A DNA stretch of 64,000 nt from positions 17,538,536 through 17,602,535 of the forward strand of contig NC_019860.2 in the NCBI RefSeq assembly GCF_002234675.1. The letters run 5' to 3'. Made by a program: the position numbers and the translations under genes. Positions 10,228 to 22,040 of the stretch are shown here, one piece after another; position 1 is the stretch's first letter; each line of letters begins with the position of its first letter. Source of the DNA: Oryzias latipes. Taxonomy: Eukaryota; Chordata; Actinopteri; Beloniformes; Adrianichthyidae. The notes below the pieces were generated by a model. That model saw only the letters and a program-made list of their open reading frames with translations, made no database searches and had not been told where the DNA came from.

Positions 10228-12502
10228 CTATTCCTCCTCGTCGAGAACGTTAGAAAGTCCTTGTAGTCTGGCGATAGCAGCACTGTTGGTGGGCGCGCTG
10301 GTGAAAACAGTCCCCACAAACAAAGGCGAGCCGTTCAGCACGTGGCGAATGACGGTGCACGAGCCCGACACCTCGATACGGAAGCCCAGGTGTCTCAGCT
10401 GCTCGTCGGGCCGCAGGGTGCTGGTGCTCGACGGGGACGCAAAGAACTGAGGGGGGAACGTGACGAGAAACAAGACAATCTGCCGTGAGAAGACATGTCA
10501 CACCCGACCGGGAATGTGCCACTTCAAAGACAAACTCACAGCTGCTCCGGTCGTCGGGTTAATGAAATCTGCCCAGTAACCCGCCGTCCACAGAGCGAAG
10601 CACATCTCCTTAGCGCCGCTCACAAACTGCAGGTGGGGAACAGTCAGTCAGCAGCTGCTTTGACTTCTTCTCATCTCAGAGCAAACCAGCGGACTCACCT
10701 TATGAAGGACGTGCTCTTGGTCCAGATCCGGCGTCTCAGCGAATCGCCGGCTGTCCTTCTGCGCCACAGTCACCACGGTGATGGAGGCGGCAGGTGCCGA
10801 TGGGAACAACTGCTCCAGTTCTGCGTTATGACATCATCACTGATGCTTCTGCCTTACACAGCTCTGAATGACAAAAACCCCTCCACACCCCCTTACCTTT
10901 TCTTAAAAGTTCAGGACAGGAATTAATGGAACAATCGGCGTCTGCTTGGTTGAAATACTGCTCTGCTTTGTGGACTCTGCCCGAAATCGGACCCAGTTTT
11001 CCCTGGAACTCATTGACAAACTGGGCGAGTATGAACTGCTGTCTCTCTGCGCTGCTAGGAGCCGTCAGAATGTCCGGAACCGTCTTGTGGACTGGAGTCT
11101 TGGGCCGGTTCCCCATGCCCTCCAGGTGGCAGTCAAACCCCACGTTACCAGGCAGCTGAAAGCGCTGGTCCTGAGGTCCGAACGGGCCCATGCTGTCATC
11201 TGGCCACACGGTCCTTGGACCTGGAGAGTCAAGAAAAGTGTAGGACATTTTCTGAAACTGCAGCTGTAAATCAGAATTGGTCATTTTAAAAGATTCAACA
11301 AAAACAAAAATGATCCATGAGTGGATAATTCTGTCACACCAGAGTCTGCAGGTGACACGGCGATGTACGGCTCGTCTGAGCTGGCAGCAGAGAAGGGTCT
11401 GACTGTGGCGGGCCTCAGGGCGGCCAGCGCCCGACGGCCAGCAGCCTGCGACAGGATGAACTTGCTCCGGCCGCAGAGCACCTACACACCCAAGAGCTCT
11501 GTTAGCAACAGCACACAATCACAACAAACGCACAAAGACTGATGGAGTAGAGAACATCTGTGTATTTGTGTCCTCTGTAAACAATCTAATTGTGGTTGTA
11601 AAAAGTTAACAGTAAAGGGTACATTGTTTTACTTTATTACATTTTTGTATCTGAGTATTTTTTTGTGCACTTCCAAGACTAATAAGAAAAAAAAAACATC
11701 TATGGTTAGTTAGAAAACCAAACAAATCAAAACAAGATATTCAGTAGTTCAAACTAATTCTGAAAAGAGACGGTTTTTGGATTAAAACTTTGTCCATGTT
11801 TTAAAATAATGAACAGGTTTTTAAAGCAAAATGAAATATATTAAATAATATAACGGCTAATTTAAAATCTGTGTGCAGGTTTTTCACCATTTCATGATCT
11901 TTTTATATAATTATGAGAGATTTATTGGTTGATTGTGTATTTGCATGAGGTCATATTTATTTATTGAATTAAATATATATTTATTTAATTATGAACAGTA
12001 TAGGACTCCATAGAAAAGAGCATCTAGAGTTTAAATGCTGCTTTTTCTGTTGGCTCCATAATAAATAAATAAAACTCAACATAATAGTGCAAAATACCGG
12101 TAAAATGTGACAATATAAGCTAATTTTAGACAAATGTACAAAACAAGTTGACGTATGAAAGATACAAAAAAACAAAAACATAAAAAACATGCATAATATT
12201 TTAGCTTCGAGCTTGTTTTTCTTTTTTTTCCTCTAAAAATAACGTTACTGATTTATTTTCTATATTTTCAGCAGAAGCAAACAAAAACCAAGTTAAACGT
12301 TAACGTTAGCTTAACTTTTAAAATCTGAAAATACAAAGGGGATTTGTAACACACTTAGTAAACGTAAAGATAGTTCTTAATACAAGATAATGGTCAAAAA
12401 AATCATTTTATTTTTTTTATTTTTGACTTGTTGGATAATAAAAAAAAATGGTGACCGCTATTAGTTAACAGAAGGAAATGTTTCACTTACACTGCCGGAC
12501 AT
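10228..12502 (-). CDS. mmadhc: Cobalamin trafficking protein CblD (Mmadhc), six coding exons
   Basis: Coding exons on - are 12502-12491, 11481-11340, 11220-10897, 10820-10699, 10626-10540 and 10446-10228. All junctions are GT-AG, phases join, and the sum is 906 bases or 301 aa (human about 296). Exon 1 carries only MSGS. Residues 5-35 are arginine-rich without acids, as in a mitochondrial presequence. Family-defining stretches are [55 protein letters not shown] and LRHLGF. The protein works with MMACHC to direct cobalamin to cytosolic methionine synthase or mitochondrial methylmalonyl-CoA mutase; the C-terminal half has a nitroreductase-like fold without enzyme activity. At 257-259 the sequence is GSC where I recall human GCC, next to the cobalt-coordinating cysteine. 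The end differs from the human one and closes with an acidic DEEE tail. It converges tail-to-tail with lypd6. Confidence 0.95.
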
Positions 12503-12900
12503 GATGACTCGTCCTCTTCCTCTTTTTCTGAATAACCTGGTGGATAAATTCAACTATTTATATAAAAAAAGAACCCTAAAGAAAATGTTTAAACATACGA
12601 AAAAGCTCGATCGTGTATCGCGTGTGCTAATCAGAGCTAGCTAGCTGCGCTGGCGGATATGACGCAACAACAGGGTGTTCTATTTATAAAAACAAAGCAA
12701 ATAAAGAAAGCCAAACCCATTTTTTTCTAAATATTATTCTCAAATAATGTAAAACATAAGCATAGCATATAAGTAATCAGACACATGTATGAAGCAGCTG
12801 GCATGAGCATTTGGTAACGTTAGCAGAGGTTAGCAAGCTAGCCTAGTCAGCTGATTTGACACTTTCTTTCGGAAGGTTATATATAAACTTCTCACATGTT
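12503..12900 (-). promoter_or_regulatory. Probable 5' UTR and promoter region of mmadhc
   Basis: This is the sequence directly upstream of the mmadhc start codon. The part near 12600-12670 is locally GC-richer, with CGCGTGTGC, AGCTAGCTAGC and ATGACGCAAC, the last being CRE-like. That fits a TATA-less housekeeping promoter, but no start site can be fixed by eye. This is an inference from position and composition. Confidence 0.35.
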
Positions 12901-14020
12901 TCATATAACTTCATAAAGAAAACCAAAAATGCGTAGTACAAACATAATTAACAGTTCTATGTTAATATACGTGTAAAAACGCGAAAAAGCAGTAAAAGAA
13001 AGGAACAAGATCTTACCCGTCAACTTGCACGTATTCCTGGGTAAAACAACAACGGAAAACGACAAGGGACAAACAAGAGGTCGTTTGCGAAACTGATTCT
13101 TTTCGATTCTTTGTTTGGTTTTTCTAATTTTTATATTTCCCATAGCTATTTTTTTCTCAATTTGACTATGAAATTATAAAATGTATTATTTTTACATTAT
13201 ATACCTATATCTATACACATATCTATCTATGTACACATCTGTCTGTCGGCACTTCCACAACAGATTATGTATTTTTCATACCCCATCAAAAGAAAAAATA
13301 TATTTTATTAACTGCAGGTATCACAGAAATTACTAAAAGAAACTTTGATGCAACCCTTTCAAATTATTATATACATTTTTTTCAAAAATGTATAATACTA
13401 TGAACGTCTACAACAACGATAATTTTATGACAATCATTCAAATCAGTTTATCTTAACCTCATAGAGTAAATAGTTTGATATAACAACCATAAATCAGGGG
13501 TTTATAAACCGTGACATCCTCAAATTGATGTGATAAATGAAAAATGTATAAATGACAAAAAAAAGATTAAACTTATTGCTCCACTTTTAACCACTAGATG
13601 GCAGTGATGTGTCGTCAAAGATTCCCACTTTCACTGTCTTACAGTTTGTCCTTAGGTTACCTTTGTAAAAGATAATAGTGTATGAGACTTGCTTTAGACA
13701 AATAACTGTGTAACAATGAAGGGGCTTATTTGATTGGTGGAGTAAAATATTATAAATAAGTCCCAAATTGAAAATAAAAAAGTGCCAGTAAGTACAAACT
13801 AAACTGTATTTAAATAAAAAAAGAAAACTACTTTTTCACTTAAGTTCAACAACTTTAGTGAAAGAGCTGTCCTGACATGAAAAATATTCTGGACTGTCAG
13901 CACAGACAAGGACGGACAGTACTTTTTAGCTGACACAGAGAGGCTGATTGACACTTTCTCTGAGCTGACAGGAAATGCAGTGGGAGTTTTTAGCCTGGGA
14001 CCAGCAGGCTTCACTTACTG
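12901..14020. other. AT-rich spacer, nothing recognised
   Basis: Low-complexity AT-rich DNA with short open frames of no family resemblance. A possible donor-like GACGGGTAAG on - near 13015-13024 could end a non-coding mmadhc exon, but without a partner it is unsupported. Confidence 0.4.
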
Positions 14021-14023
14021 TGG

Positions 14024-14053
14024 GCAGCAGCAGCAGCAGCAGCAGCAGCACAG
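14024..14053. repeat. (CAG)n microsatellite
   Basis: About ten uninterrupted CAG units. It is in non-coding DNA; an open frame crossing it reads homopolymeric serine and is not a gene. A (CA)n run of about nine units follows at 14134-14152. Confidence 0.9.
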
Positions 14054-14465
14054 TGTGGGTGTGTTTGGCTGTCAGCATCTCCCAGAGGATCTTTTGCACA
14101 AGCACCCACCCTGGATGGAGGCCCTATAAGATGCACACACACACACACACACAGATGTGTTCCAGCAGCAGTAAGAAACGAAGAAATTAATTCTTCACCT
14201 CGGGCTCTCCACACAGGCAAAGACTGTAGAGGGAAAAGCTGACTCAACACCAGACAGATTGCCTATTTAACTATTATTTTATTCCATCGTCAATTGATCA
14301 TCAATTAGCCTTTGGATTATTAAAAATAATCAAAAGTTTTCATGGCAAACATACAAGAGCAAATGAAATATTAAAACAGCTTTTTACTTCGCTTAAACCC
14401 CTGGAGACACATTTAGAGTGAAACATCCGACATTCAGTATGACAAAGTCTTCTTGTTTTTTTTTT

Positions 14466-14590
14466 TCCTGTGCTCAGCCGCTTCTGCTCATCGCTGCACG
14501 GTACAGATAAAAGGCGCCGCTGATGGCAGCTGACGCCTGCTCGGCCGCCTTTAATCACAGCCTTTTATGATCAAGCAGGTGTTCTCTTCA
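14466..14590. other. Candidate conserved non-coding element
   Basis: A GC-balanced block of high complexity, including AAAGGCGCCGCTGATGGCAG and CGGCCGCCTTTAATCACAGC, inside an AT-rich desert. It has no coding frame and no copy elsewhere in the window. Composition alone suggests a constrained regulatory element; an alignment is needed to confirm it. Confidence 0.3.
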
Positions 14591-14794
14591 AAAGATTACA
14601 AATTATCATCAGGAAGAAAAAAAATGGGCTCCTTACACTTCTTTACATCAACATGTGGCGGGCTCAAACATCCTCCAAGATTCCACCAAAATGTTAATTT
14701 AGAGCAAACATTTTACACAAAAAATGAGATTTCAGATATGAAAAAATGAATTTGGAAAACCAAAGTTAGGTATGTAACTACGGTTCTATGAATC

Positions 14795-15345
14795 TTTTTT
14801 TTTTTTTTTTTCAAACTTTATTGAATATAAAAAAATCAATACAAAACAATGTTGAACAGTGAACAACAACGAAGGAACAAGCCAGGGGGTTTATACATTT
14901 TATGCATATATATTGAAACTAATACACAGATCTAATGTTTTGATGGCGTTCTTATTATCAGAGTTTCTTATTGTCTTAATGTATTGTTTGAACTCATTAA
15001 TAAAGATTGAGAAATGAGGGGTATGATTCGTTACTTTTGATTTATGAATGTGCCATTTGCATAAAAACAACAAAATGTTAATGAGGTACAACTGTTCTTT
15101 TTTATGAGATGGACAGTGGGTGATGCCAAACATATATTTTCTAAGTACAGGCGGAAGTCAGGGTCAATGTGGGCAGAAATGAAATGAAAAACTTTAGACC
15201 AGAGAGTGGTGGAAAAGGGACATGACCAAAATAAATGTACAGCATCTTCAGGGTATTCTTGACAAAAAGAGCAAGTAACATCAATATATTCCTTGAACCT
15301 TTGTAGATATAGTTTGGTTGGATAGAATTTATGGATTAGTTTGAA
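14795..15345 (-). mobile_element. 5'-truncated L1-like retrotransposon with 15-bp target duplication
   Basis: A run of 17 T at 14795-14811 is the poly(A) tail of a minus-strand insertion. The insertion is bracketed by the perfect 15-bp duplication ACGGTTCTATGAATC (14780-14794 and 15346-15360). This is the hallmark of target-primed reverse transcription with A-tailing. On - the 5' part reads the end of an ORF2 with the zinc-binding signature CSFCQ..HLFWSCPF..LW (zf-RVT), followed by a frameshift and the C-terminal region (MFGITHCPSHKK onward). Truncation to 551 bp makes it inactive. The target itself resembles the edge of another repeat, whose sequence continues after 15360. Confidence 0.88.
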
Positions 15346-15360
15346 ACGGTTCTATGAATC

Positions 15361-18300
15361 CCGGATGACCGCTGGAGTTCCCGGTTCCTCAGGTTTCTCG
15401 AGTTCTCGCGAGAAGTGAGGGGATGAAATAGAGAGGAGCTTGTATTGATGATTTTTTAATCTTTAATCTTAATCTTAATGTATTTCTTAATCTTAATTTC
15501 TAGTGGTTTGTTAAGGAACTGCATCACATTTGGGATGGAAAGTTGAAAAAGATTCTGCTTTCTACATGTTTTGCCATTTTTATCCATTATAACTCAGCTT
15601 GCCATGTCCGACAAACATGGAGACATTCAGATCTCGACCTACTTAATAAATTCATTTTATTCCTGACATATAAACATAAACTTTTACTACACGGCGTGTC
15701 ATTTCCTGCCTTGCTGACCTCAGTTCGTGGGCACTGATGCAAAATGCATGAGCTCCTCCTGAACCAAGTTCAGTTTTGTGTATACAGAGAGAGCGCATGA
15801 ACTCAGCCACATCATTAGTGGCTCTACCTCAGGCGGGCACCTGGGAAATAACTGAAAAGTTCAGCTCTGTTGGGCGTTTTGGTATTATTTTTTTACAAAT
15901 AAGCACCAGATGCTCAGGTGGGGAGTAAAGAAAAACTGTGGAGATGTTTTTTTATTTTAAAAAGTTTAGAGTTTAACCCTCATCTCTACTCTAATTTGAA
16001 GAAACTTAAAGACCATTTCTGATTTTAAAAGAATTGATGGCGGATTACATCAATAAAGAAAATGAAGCTCAAATAGCATTTCTGACTTTTTTTTTCTCCA
16101 AATCCTTGTGACGCAGGAGCAGATAGAAAACTCCCGTATTTGCCACAAATTCCCTGCTCTGCTCCATTCTGATCACTTGTGGACGTATAGATCCATGCGT
16201 CAAAACTATGCGGCTAGAAAACTCCAATATTTTTCGTAATTCTCTCCGATTAGTCCAATCCCTTGTTGTCCCTTTAGGCCAGAGATGTAGGACGAGTTGA
16301 AATTGACAGGAGCGGCGGCGCTAACGATGGTGGGACACGACAGATCATCATTACAGACGGTTATTTCACTTTTCGGGGACGTCTTTCCTGAAATCCTCTG
16401 CGTGCTGTCAGAGCTGCAGAGCTGTGCAATTAGGCCTCTTCCCAGTGTTGGGCCTCGGGGCGTCAGTAAGTAATGAGGCACCAAGTGATGTGTGCGAGTG
16501 TGCTGTTAGAGTGCACACAAAAAAACAAACTGCGCATGAAGGGGCCCCGAGTGTAAACCTGCAGTACAGATTTAGCTGATGCTGAAAACTGAGGAACTCT
16601 GAGGAGACACCGTTGAAATAAACTAATGTACAAAAAGCTTGAGTGGAAAGTTCCATTAAATTACATTTACAGGTGGAAATATTTTCACTTTTAGATCATT
16701 GTTGATTAGTTTGAGGGAACAATGGTTGCCCTGAATGTTACCCACAAAAAAAGTCAATAAGTGAAGCAGCTATTTAAAAATCAATAGCTTAAAAGTTCCT
16801 ACTAGTGAGAAACTGATGTGAAAATGATAAAAAATAATATGGAAAAGACCTAAAAGTCTCCACAAATGAAAACCTTACAGAGGCCTGTAGGTCACTGAAT
16901 GGCCACTAGAGGCAAAGCTCCAAAAGAGAGCATGCACCGTTTACATTTCAGTCATCCCTGAAAATAGCCCAACAAAGGATAAATGCGACCCTCAACCCAA
17001 GTTGCATTAAGTATTAAAAATTCACAGTGGAAACAGGATATCTGCATCAAAACACCCCTGACATGTTGCAGGGGTCCGAGAGGTTTGAGGGTCCGGAGCT
17101 CACAGGCAGACTATTCTGACGGGACGAGTCAGACAAAGAGTGGTACAGAACCCCCTTATCAGTCAGCAAGAGCAGAATTTGGAGTTTCTATTTCAAAACG
17201 GTGGCTTTTGTCTTTATTTTAGCGCCAATTGCACCTATGGGTGGATGTCCCTCAGGCGAAAACGCTAATTTAGGGAAATGCTGTATTCAAGTGCTGTCGG
17301 AACGATTGGAAAGATTTCAAATCTTCTAACACCACGTGAACAGGGGATGTGTTTTTGCCACTAGACTAGGGTCCATTTACACCTGAACTATACATGAAAA
17401 ATAAAGCATAAATAAGGATTATCCAAATAATTGATTCCAGTTTGGCGGGCCACATCAGTTAGTTTGAAGGGGCCCCCCGGGCTAAAGTCTTTGCTATCTA
17501 TTTTTTCCCTTATAGAAAACTCCAACTGTTTTTGCAGCTAACCAGAATCAATACAATGTCCTCCATGATGCATGGCAACAATAAAAGGACTTCCTCCAGC
17601 AGGGCAATAAAAGAAAAATCACTTTTTAGGACTTACAGTAGTGTGGGAAATATTTCAGGGTTCAAACAAGGTCTAGATTTTTCATGAGTAAAGTATTAAT
17701 GATGTTTCATAAGGCAGCTGGAGGAAACTTTAAAGGTCAGCCAGGCGAAAGGGGAGAATAATTGATTAAGTTTATTTTCAGGCGCTTTAGCAACAACACT
17801 AGAATTCATTATTGCCGTCCCTCCCTGATCTTTTAAATAATCCAGGCTTCACCCTCACATCTGAGTCCTCTCCTCTGCCATTTAACTCGACCTATGCTAA
17901 CTTCTGAACTGCTTTTTTTTTTGTTCGCCTTCACATTCAGACGACATCCGTGAAAGCACTTGTGAGTCAGCACTCGTCATTCTTCAGGGGCCAGAGGCAA
18001 TAAGGGTGACATTTCCGAAGGCACGTTAAAGCCCCGCCACTGTCTCCCTGGATTATTGCAGAAGGATGTGCCGCGTCAACAGGAAAAGCTCTATAAAAAT
18101 ATCCAACTTCTGTCGGGTTTGATGCAGATCCTTAAAGTACCTGCTCGCGTTAAGCTGAATGTGTATGTTGTGCTCAGCAGACACACGGAACAGCCTGAAC
18201 AGTGAATAAGTGATAATCCTCAGTTTGACAGGGCATCTCTAATAGTTTAACCTTTACGGTTGGCAAAAATGAAGTAACTTTAAGTAAAGTTTAAGAACTA

Positions 18301-18765
18301 TTTAGGCTTTTATTCATGATAAAAACACACAGAAGCTGTATTTACAGTCTGGCACATTTCATTGACTGGGACAGCACAAAGAGACAAGGTAAGATAATTA
18401 ATAAGAGATCAAAACCATGATGTAATTTCTTTTATAATTATTCCATGTATTTATTTTTTTATTTATAAATGTTGCAATTTGTCTTAACTTAAGGTTGCAT
18501 TTTTTTAATTATTGGTAAATTTCAAGCTATGGAAGTCATGGCTTATAGAGTGACATCCTCCGGTGTCCATCTCCAAATACGCAGCAAATAGTTTTTAGCA
18601 TAAGCTGACATCTGCACCGAATACGGACAAGCGACATGGCTGATTGTCACATAAAATCTGTTACTGCATTGTCATTGTTATTTTAAAAAAAAGTCCTTCT
18701 ATGATAAATTTTTTAAATAAAAAATAAAAAAGTGGGAACTGGAGAATTTCAGTTGTTGCTTCCTG
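15361..18765. other. Gene desert segment with candidate regulatory blocks
   Basis: No gene is seen. Sequence after 15360 (CCGGATGACCGCTGGAGTTC and following) looks like the continuation of the repeat that the L1 invaded. Blocks at about 16100-16480 and 17940-18130 have balanced composition, few homopolymers and no copies elsewhere in the window, so they are candidate regulatory elements. The remainder is AT-rich. The open frames here are short, with no recognisable domain or splice pairing. Confidence 0.4.
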
Positions 18766-18767
18766 TA

Positions 18768-18974
18768 ACCCTTGTGTTATCCTAGGTACTTTAACATTTG
18801 GCGTGGGATCATCTGGACCCACTAGACAGTGCACTAAACCTTTTTCCTTCAATGATTTGTGATCTTCACTGGTGTCCATGGATTACATGAAATCTTTTCA
18901 CCTTTATCCACCTTTGTCATGGTAGGGAGAACACGTCAATGTAAGGGTGATGTCATCTAAGATAGCACAAGGGT
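18768..18974. mobile_element. MITE family M1 copy 2, 207 bp
   Basis: Same ends and interior as the element at 8054-8260, in the same orientation, with TA at 18766-18767 and 18975-18976. The left terminal repeat carries one change (GTGTTATC for GTGCTATC). The length equals that of copy 1, so neither has suffered net indels. Confidence 0.78.
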
Positions 18975-19199
18975 TACACAGTAGAAAAAGGAAATAAAAA
19001 AAGAACAATCTCTATCTGGACCCCATAGGATAGCACAATGCATTTAGCTGTAATGTACCCTGTAATGCCTAATGACGTTTGTGACCCACATTAGTTCAGT
19101 GGCCATCCATAACTTTGCTTTAACAGAGTGTCATAGTGTTCTCCTCGCAAACACAGGAAATGATATCAGGTTTAGGTGTCGTATTTCCTAAAATATGTA

Positions 19200-19446
19200 A
19201 ATGGTTGAATGCTTGTACGGCGCTTTCTTCCTTCCTCGAAGGCCCAAGGGGCACACACATTCACACGCTGGTGGCGGCTCCGCTGCCGAACACTAATGCC
19301 AACCTTCCACCAGCGGTAAGGTGGGGTTCAGTGTCTTGCCCAAGGACACTTTGACACTTTGACACATGGGCAGGCAAGGCGGGAATCAAACCTGCAATCT
19401 TCCGATTGGAGGTCAACCGCCCTACTGCTGCCCCACGGCCGCCCTA
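19200..19446 (-). mobile_element. tRNA-derived SINE-like repeat
   Basis: Read on -, the element starts GGGCGGCCGTGGGGCAGC and has an A-box-like TGGGGCAGCAGTAGG and a B-box-like GGTTTGATTCC at tRNA-like spacing. A body then runs to about 19200 and includes the complement of GGTGGGGTTCAGTGTCTTGC. The promoter boxes are degenerate, so it is not a functional tRNA gene. A related short piece appears at about 19560-19640. Tail and target duplication were not resolved. Confidence 0.65.
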
Positions 19447-19662
19447 AGGTACTGACCCTAAAGGACAAAAAGCATGAAAAAGCAGAAAACCTGGCTAAAT
19501 AATGTTGGTCGTTTGAACACCAGAGATAATAATAACAATGATAATATGGATGGATTGGATTTATCTGCGCTTTCTCTTGATGCTCAAAGCTCTTACAATG
19601 TGTCCATTATTCATTCACTCCTCATTCATACATGGCGATGGTAACAAGTCCTGTGTTGGAAT

Positions 19663-20052
19663 ACTAAGGTAACTCTGAAGTCTTTGCATTCATTTCCAAG
19701 TCATGTCCCGAGTCTTAGCTCTCCCTTTAAGTCAGATTTTGGGTCTTTGGCTGTCATTTCAAATCCAGAGTTTTAGCTGTCATTTTCAAGTCAAGTTTCA
19801 AGACCTGCCATTTAAGGTCAACTCTCGAGTTTTTAACTGTCAAATCTCGAGTCTGTACCTGTTTATTCAAGTTAAGTCTTGAGTCCCTACCTGCATTTTC
19901 AAGAAAAGTTTCGAGTCTTTAGCCGTTATTTGAAGTCAAGTCTCGAGTCCTGAACTGTCTATTTAAGTCAAGTCTCGAGTCTCTACCTGTCATTTTAAGT
20001 AAACTTTCGAGTTTTTAGCTGTCATTTGAAGTCAAGTCATGAGTCTTTAGCT
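19663..20052. repeat. Degenerate minisatellite, unit about 35-40 bp
   Basis: About ten diverged units built around AAGTCAAGTCTCGAGTC followed by TTTAGCTGTCATTT. Units differ by substitutions and small indels, so the array is old. It has no coding potential. Confidence 0.8.
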
Positions 20053-22040
20053 GGATTTATAGATTCTATATATTCATTTTTCCCTTTAAACTAAGGTGAG
20101 AGAATAACACCACCACTTCATGTGGTATCTTCCCAAATAACCTTAGAATAATTATGGATAAATTATATCCTTAATTCATTCATATATCTTCAGAACTCGC
20201 TAAATTCCTTCAACTAAGCTTCTGTTGAGAGAAGGTGGGGTATTCGCTGAGCATGTGGCCAGTCTGTTGCAGGGCTACATCATTCATGTACAGTCTATGA
20301 AAACCCTAGTTTAATATCTTGGTGATGTGTAAAGAAATATGATGCAACTAACCAAGATTTAATTGGCCTCAGAAAGCAGGAAATGAAAAGTTGATTGATT
20401 TAAAAAAAGCTTGCAAACATTAACATATTTACATAAATTTACAAATCAGGGAACAAAGGGAAGTAACTGAAACTTAATGACTAGAAGTTGTCCTCCTCCA
20501 AGAAAAAAACAATTAAAAGTTAAGAAACTTGGGCTATTAAAAACACATCTATGGAAATGAAGCATTATCTGCTTGTGATCTGTGATCTCTGGTTGTGTAT
20601 CCAGGCCATGGAAGAAGCCTCTAAACATCTACGACCTAGATGACACAAGATGGAGTTGTTGTGGAAAAGATTTCCGGTTCTGGAACGCTAGCGTTCACTG
20701 TGCCCTGATAACGTTTCAGCTTCCATTCACAATAAAAGAAGATCACAGAGCTTGGCAGACGTTGGCCGGGCAGCAAAAGATCCTGCGACCCTAACGTGGT
20801 CTGACATAGCCGGTAGAGTTTTTACATTGCCCAAAGGTAACGGATTAACTAATACCAACCATTACTGGAAAAACATAAAATAGGTCGGATAAAGCTGTTT
20901 CACTTTAAAGACAGCATTATCAATGGAAAGCAAAGCAGAATGAGCCCAAATGTGACGAATAATTTTCAATATAGAAGGATCTCAAAGGTCTTTCCACTCC
21001 AAATCTGTGATTCATGTGGAGCTTCCGCCATCCGGATAGTGTTGAAACAATTAAAAGGACGACTAACCCTCTGGGAAAAATGACCACAGTCGTTAGGCAG
21101 GGCGACAGCTAATATTAGCCGACATGTGGCGGTGTTCCGGTGACTTTCTCTTCAGCTTAAGGCAGATTTCATACTTGGATTATAGACACCAATACAATAC
21201 CTGGCAATGCACTTTTGACTGGAAAACCTACTAAAAGATAGAAACTCCATGGACCAAATGTTTCTGAATAAAGGTTTGTTGCTTCAGATCAAATCAAATC
21301 TTATCTGCTCTCCTAATCAGAAGCAGTTTTCTTTCTTTTTATATAGCTGTAGTATTTTTAGCTAAGTCAGTTCTGCAACCTGGATTTTTATTAGTAAAAG
21401 CTTGGTCAAGGAAAGAACTTTTTTTAACAGTTTTAATAGTTAATCTAAAAAGAAAGAGGTATTAGCTCTGTAAAAGACATTATTTTCATTTTGTATTTCT
21501 TTCGATTTCAGAAAAACACACATTTTGATTACATAATGGAGCAGGTTCAACAAGAACTAAAGAATCCGGAAGGCTGCATGGATTTTTAGCTGAATTCTTA
21601 CTGAATGGGTTTGTGTTGCTTGTGATGTCATATCTGCTCTCCCATCCTAAAAACCAGCAGCTGTCCGGTTAATTCAGGCAACTGCAGTAGTAGATATTGG
21701 GATGATGGGGTTAAAGGGTCGTGGAACATCATGGGTGCACAAAGGTTCTACAGACCTGTAGGTCCTGATGGGGTGCAAAATAAATCACTTTTAATCCAGT
21801 TTTAAAGATCCAATTGTCGGCCCCAGAGCAGCATTAATTAAATTGGACTGAACTTTAGTGTGTTGGCCTTTGGACGTGTTTTCGGAAAGGCGAGGTCACA
21901 TGGTGGATGTTAAAGAAGTGACTGTTACGTTATTTGAGAGCTAAAATCTGCGTGACGTCAGGAGGACATTTTGGATGAGTTCTGCATTTTCTTACAGTTG
22001 TGCCAGTCAGATTTGTAGCAGCCCGGTGGGATAGCCGATT
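20053..22040. other. Gene desert segment, nothing recognised
   Basis: AT-rich spacer. A small trace of repeat family R2 (CCAGTCTGTTGCAGGGCTAC) is near 20259-20278. No gene, RNA or complete mobile element could be supported. Confidence 0.4.

Noticed and set aside
10826..11518. Long minus-strand open frame of 230 codons over mmadhc exons 2-3
   Set aside because: It reads through introns; only the part matching 11220-10897 is coding. The spliced model explains it.
14011..14250. Frames with poly-serine or poly-alanine
   Set aside because: They are translations of the CAG microsatellite and the CA run.
19378..19446. Possible tRNA gene
   Set aside because: The A and B boxes are degenerate, no cloverleaf with paired acceptor ends is evident, and the sequence continues into a SINE-like body.
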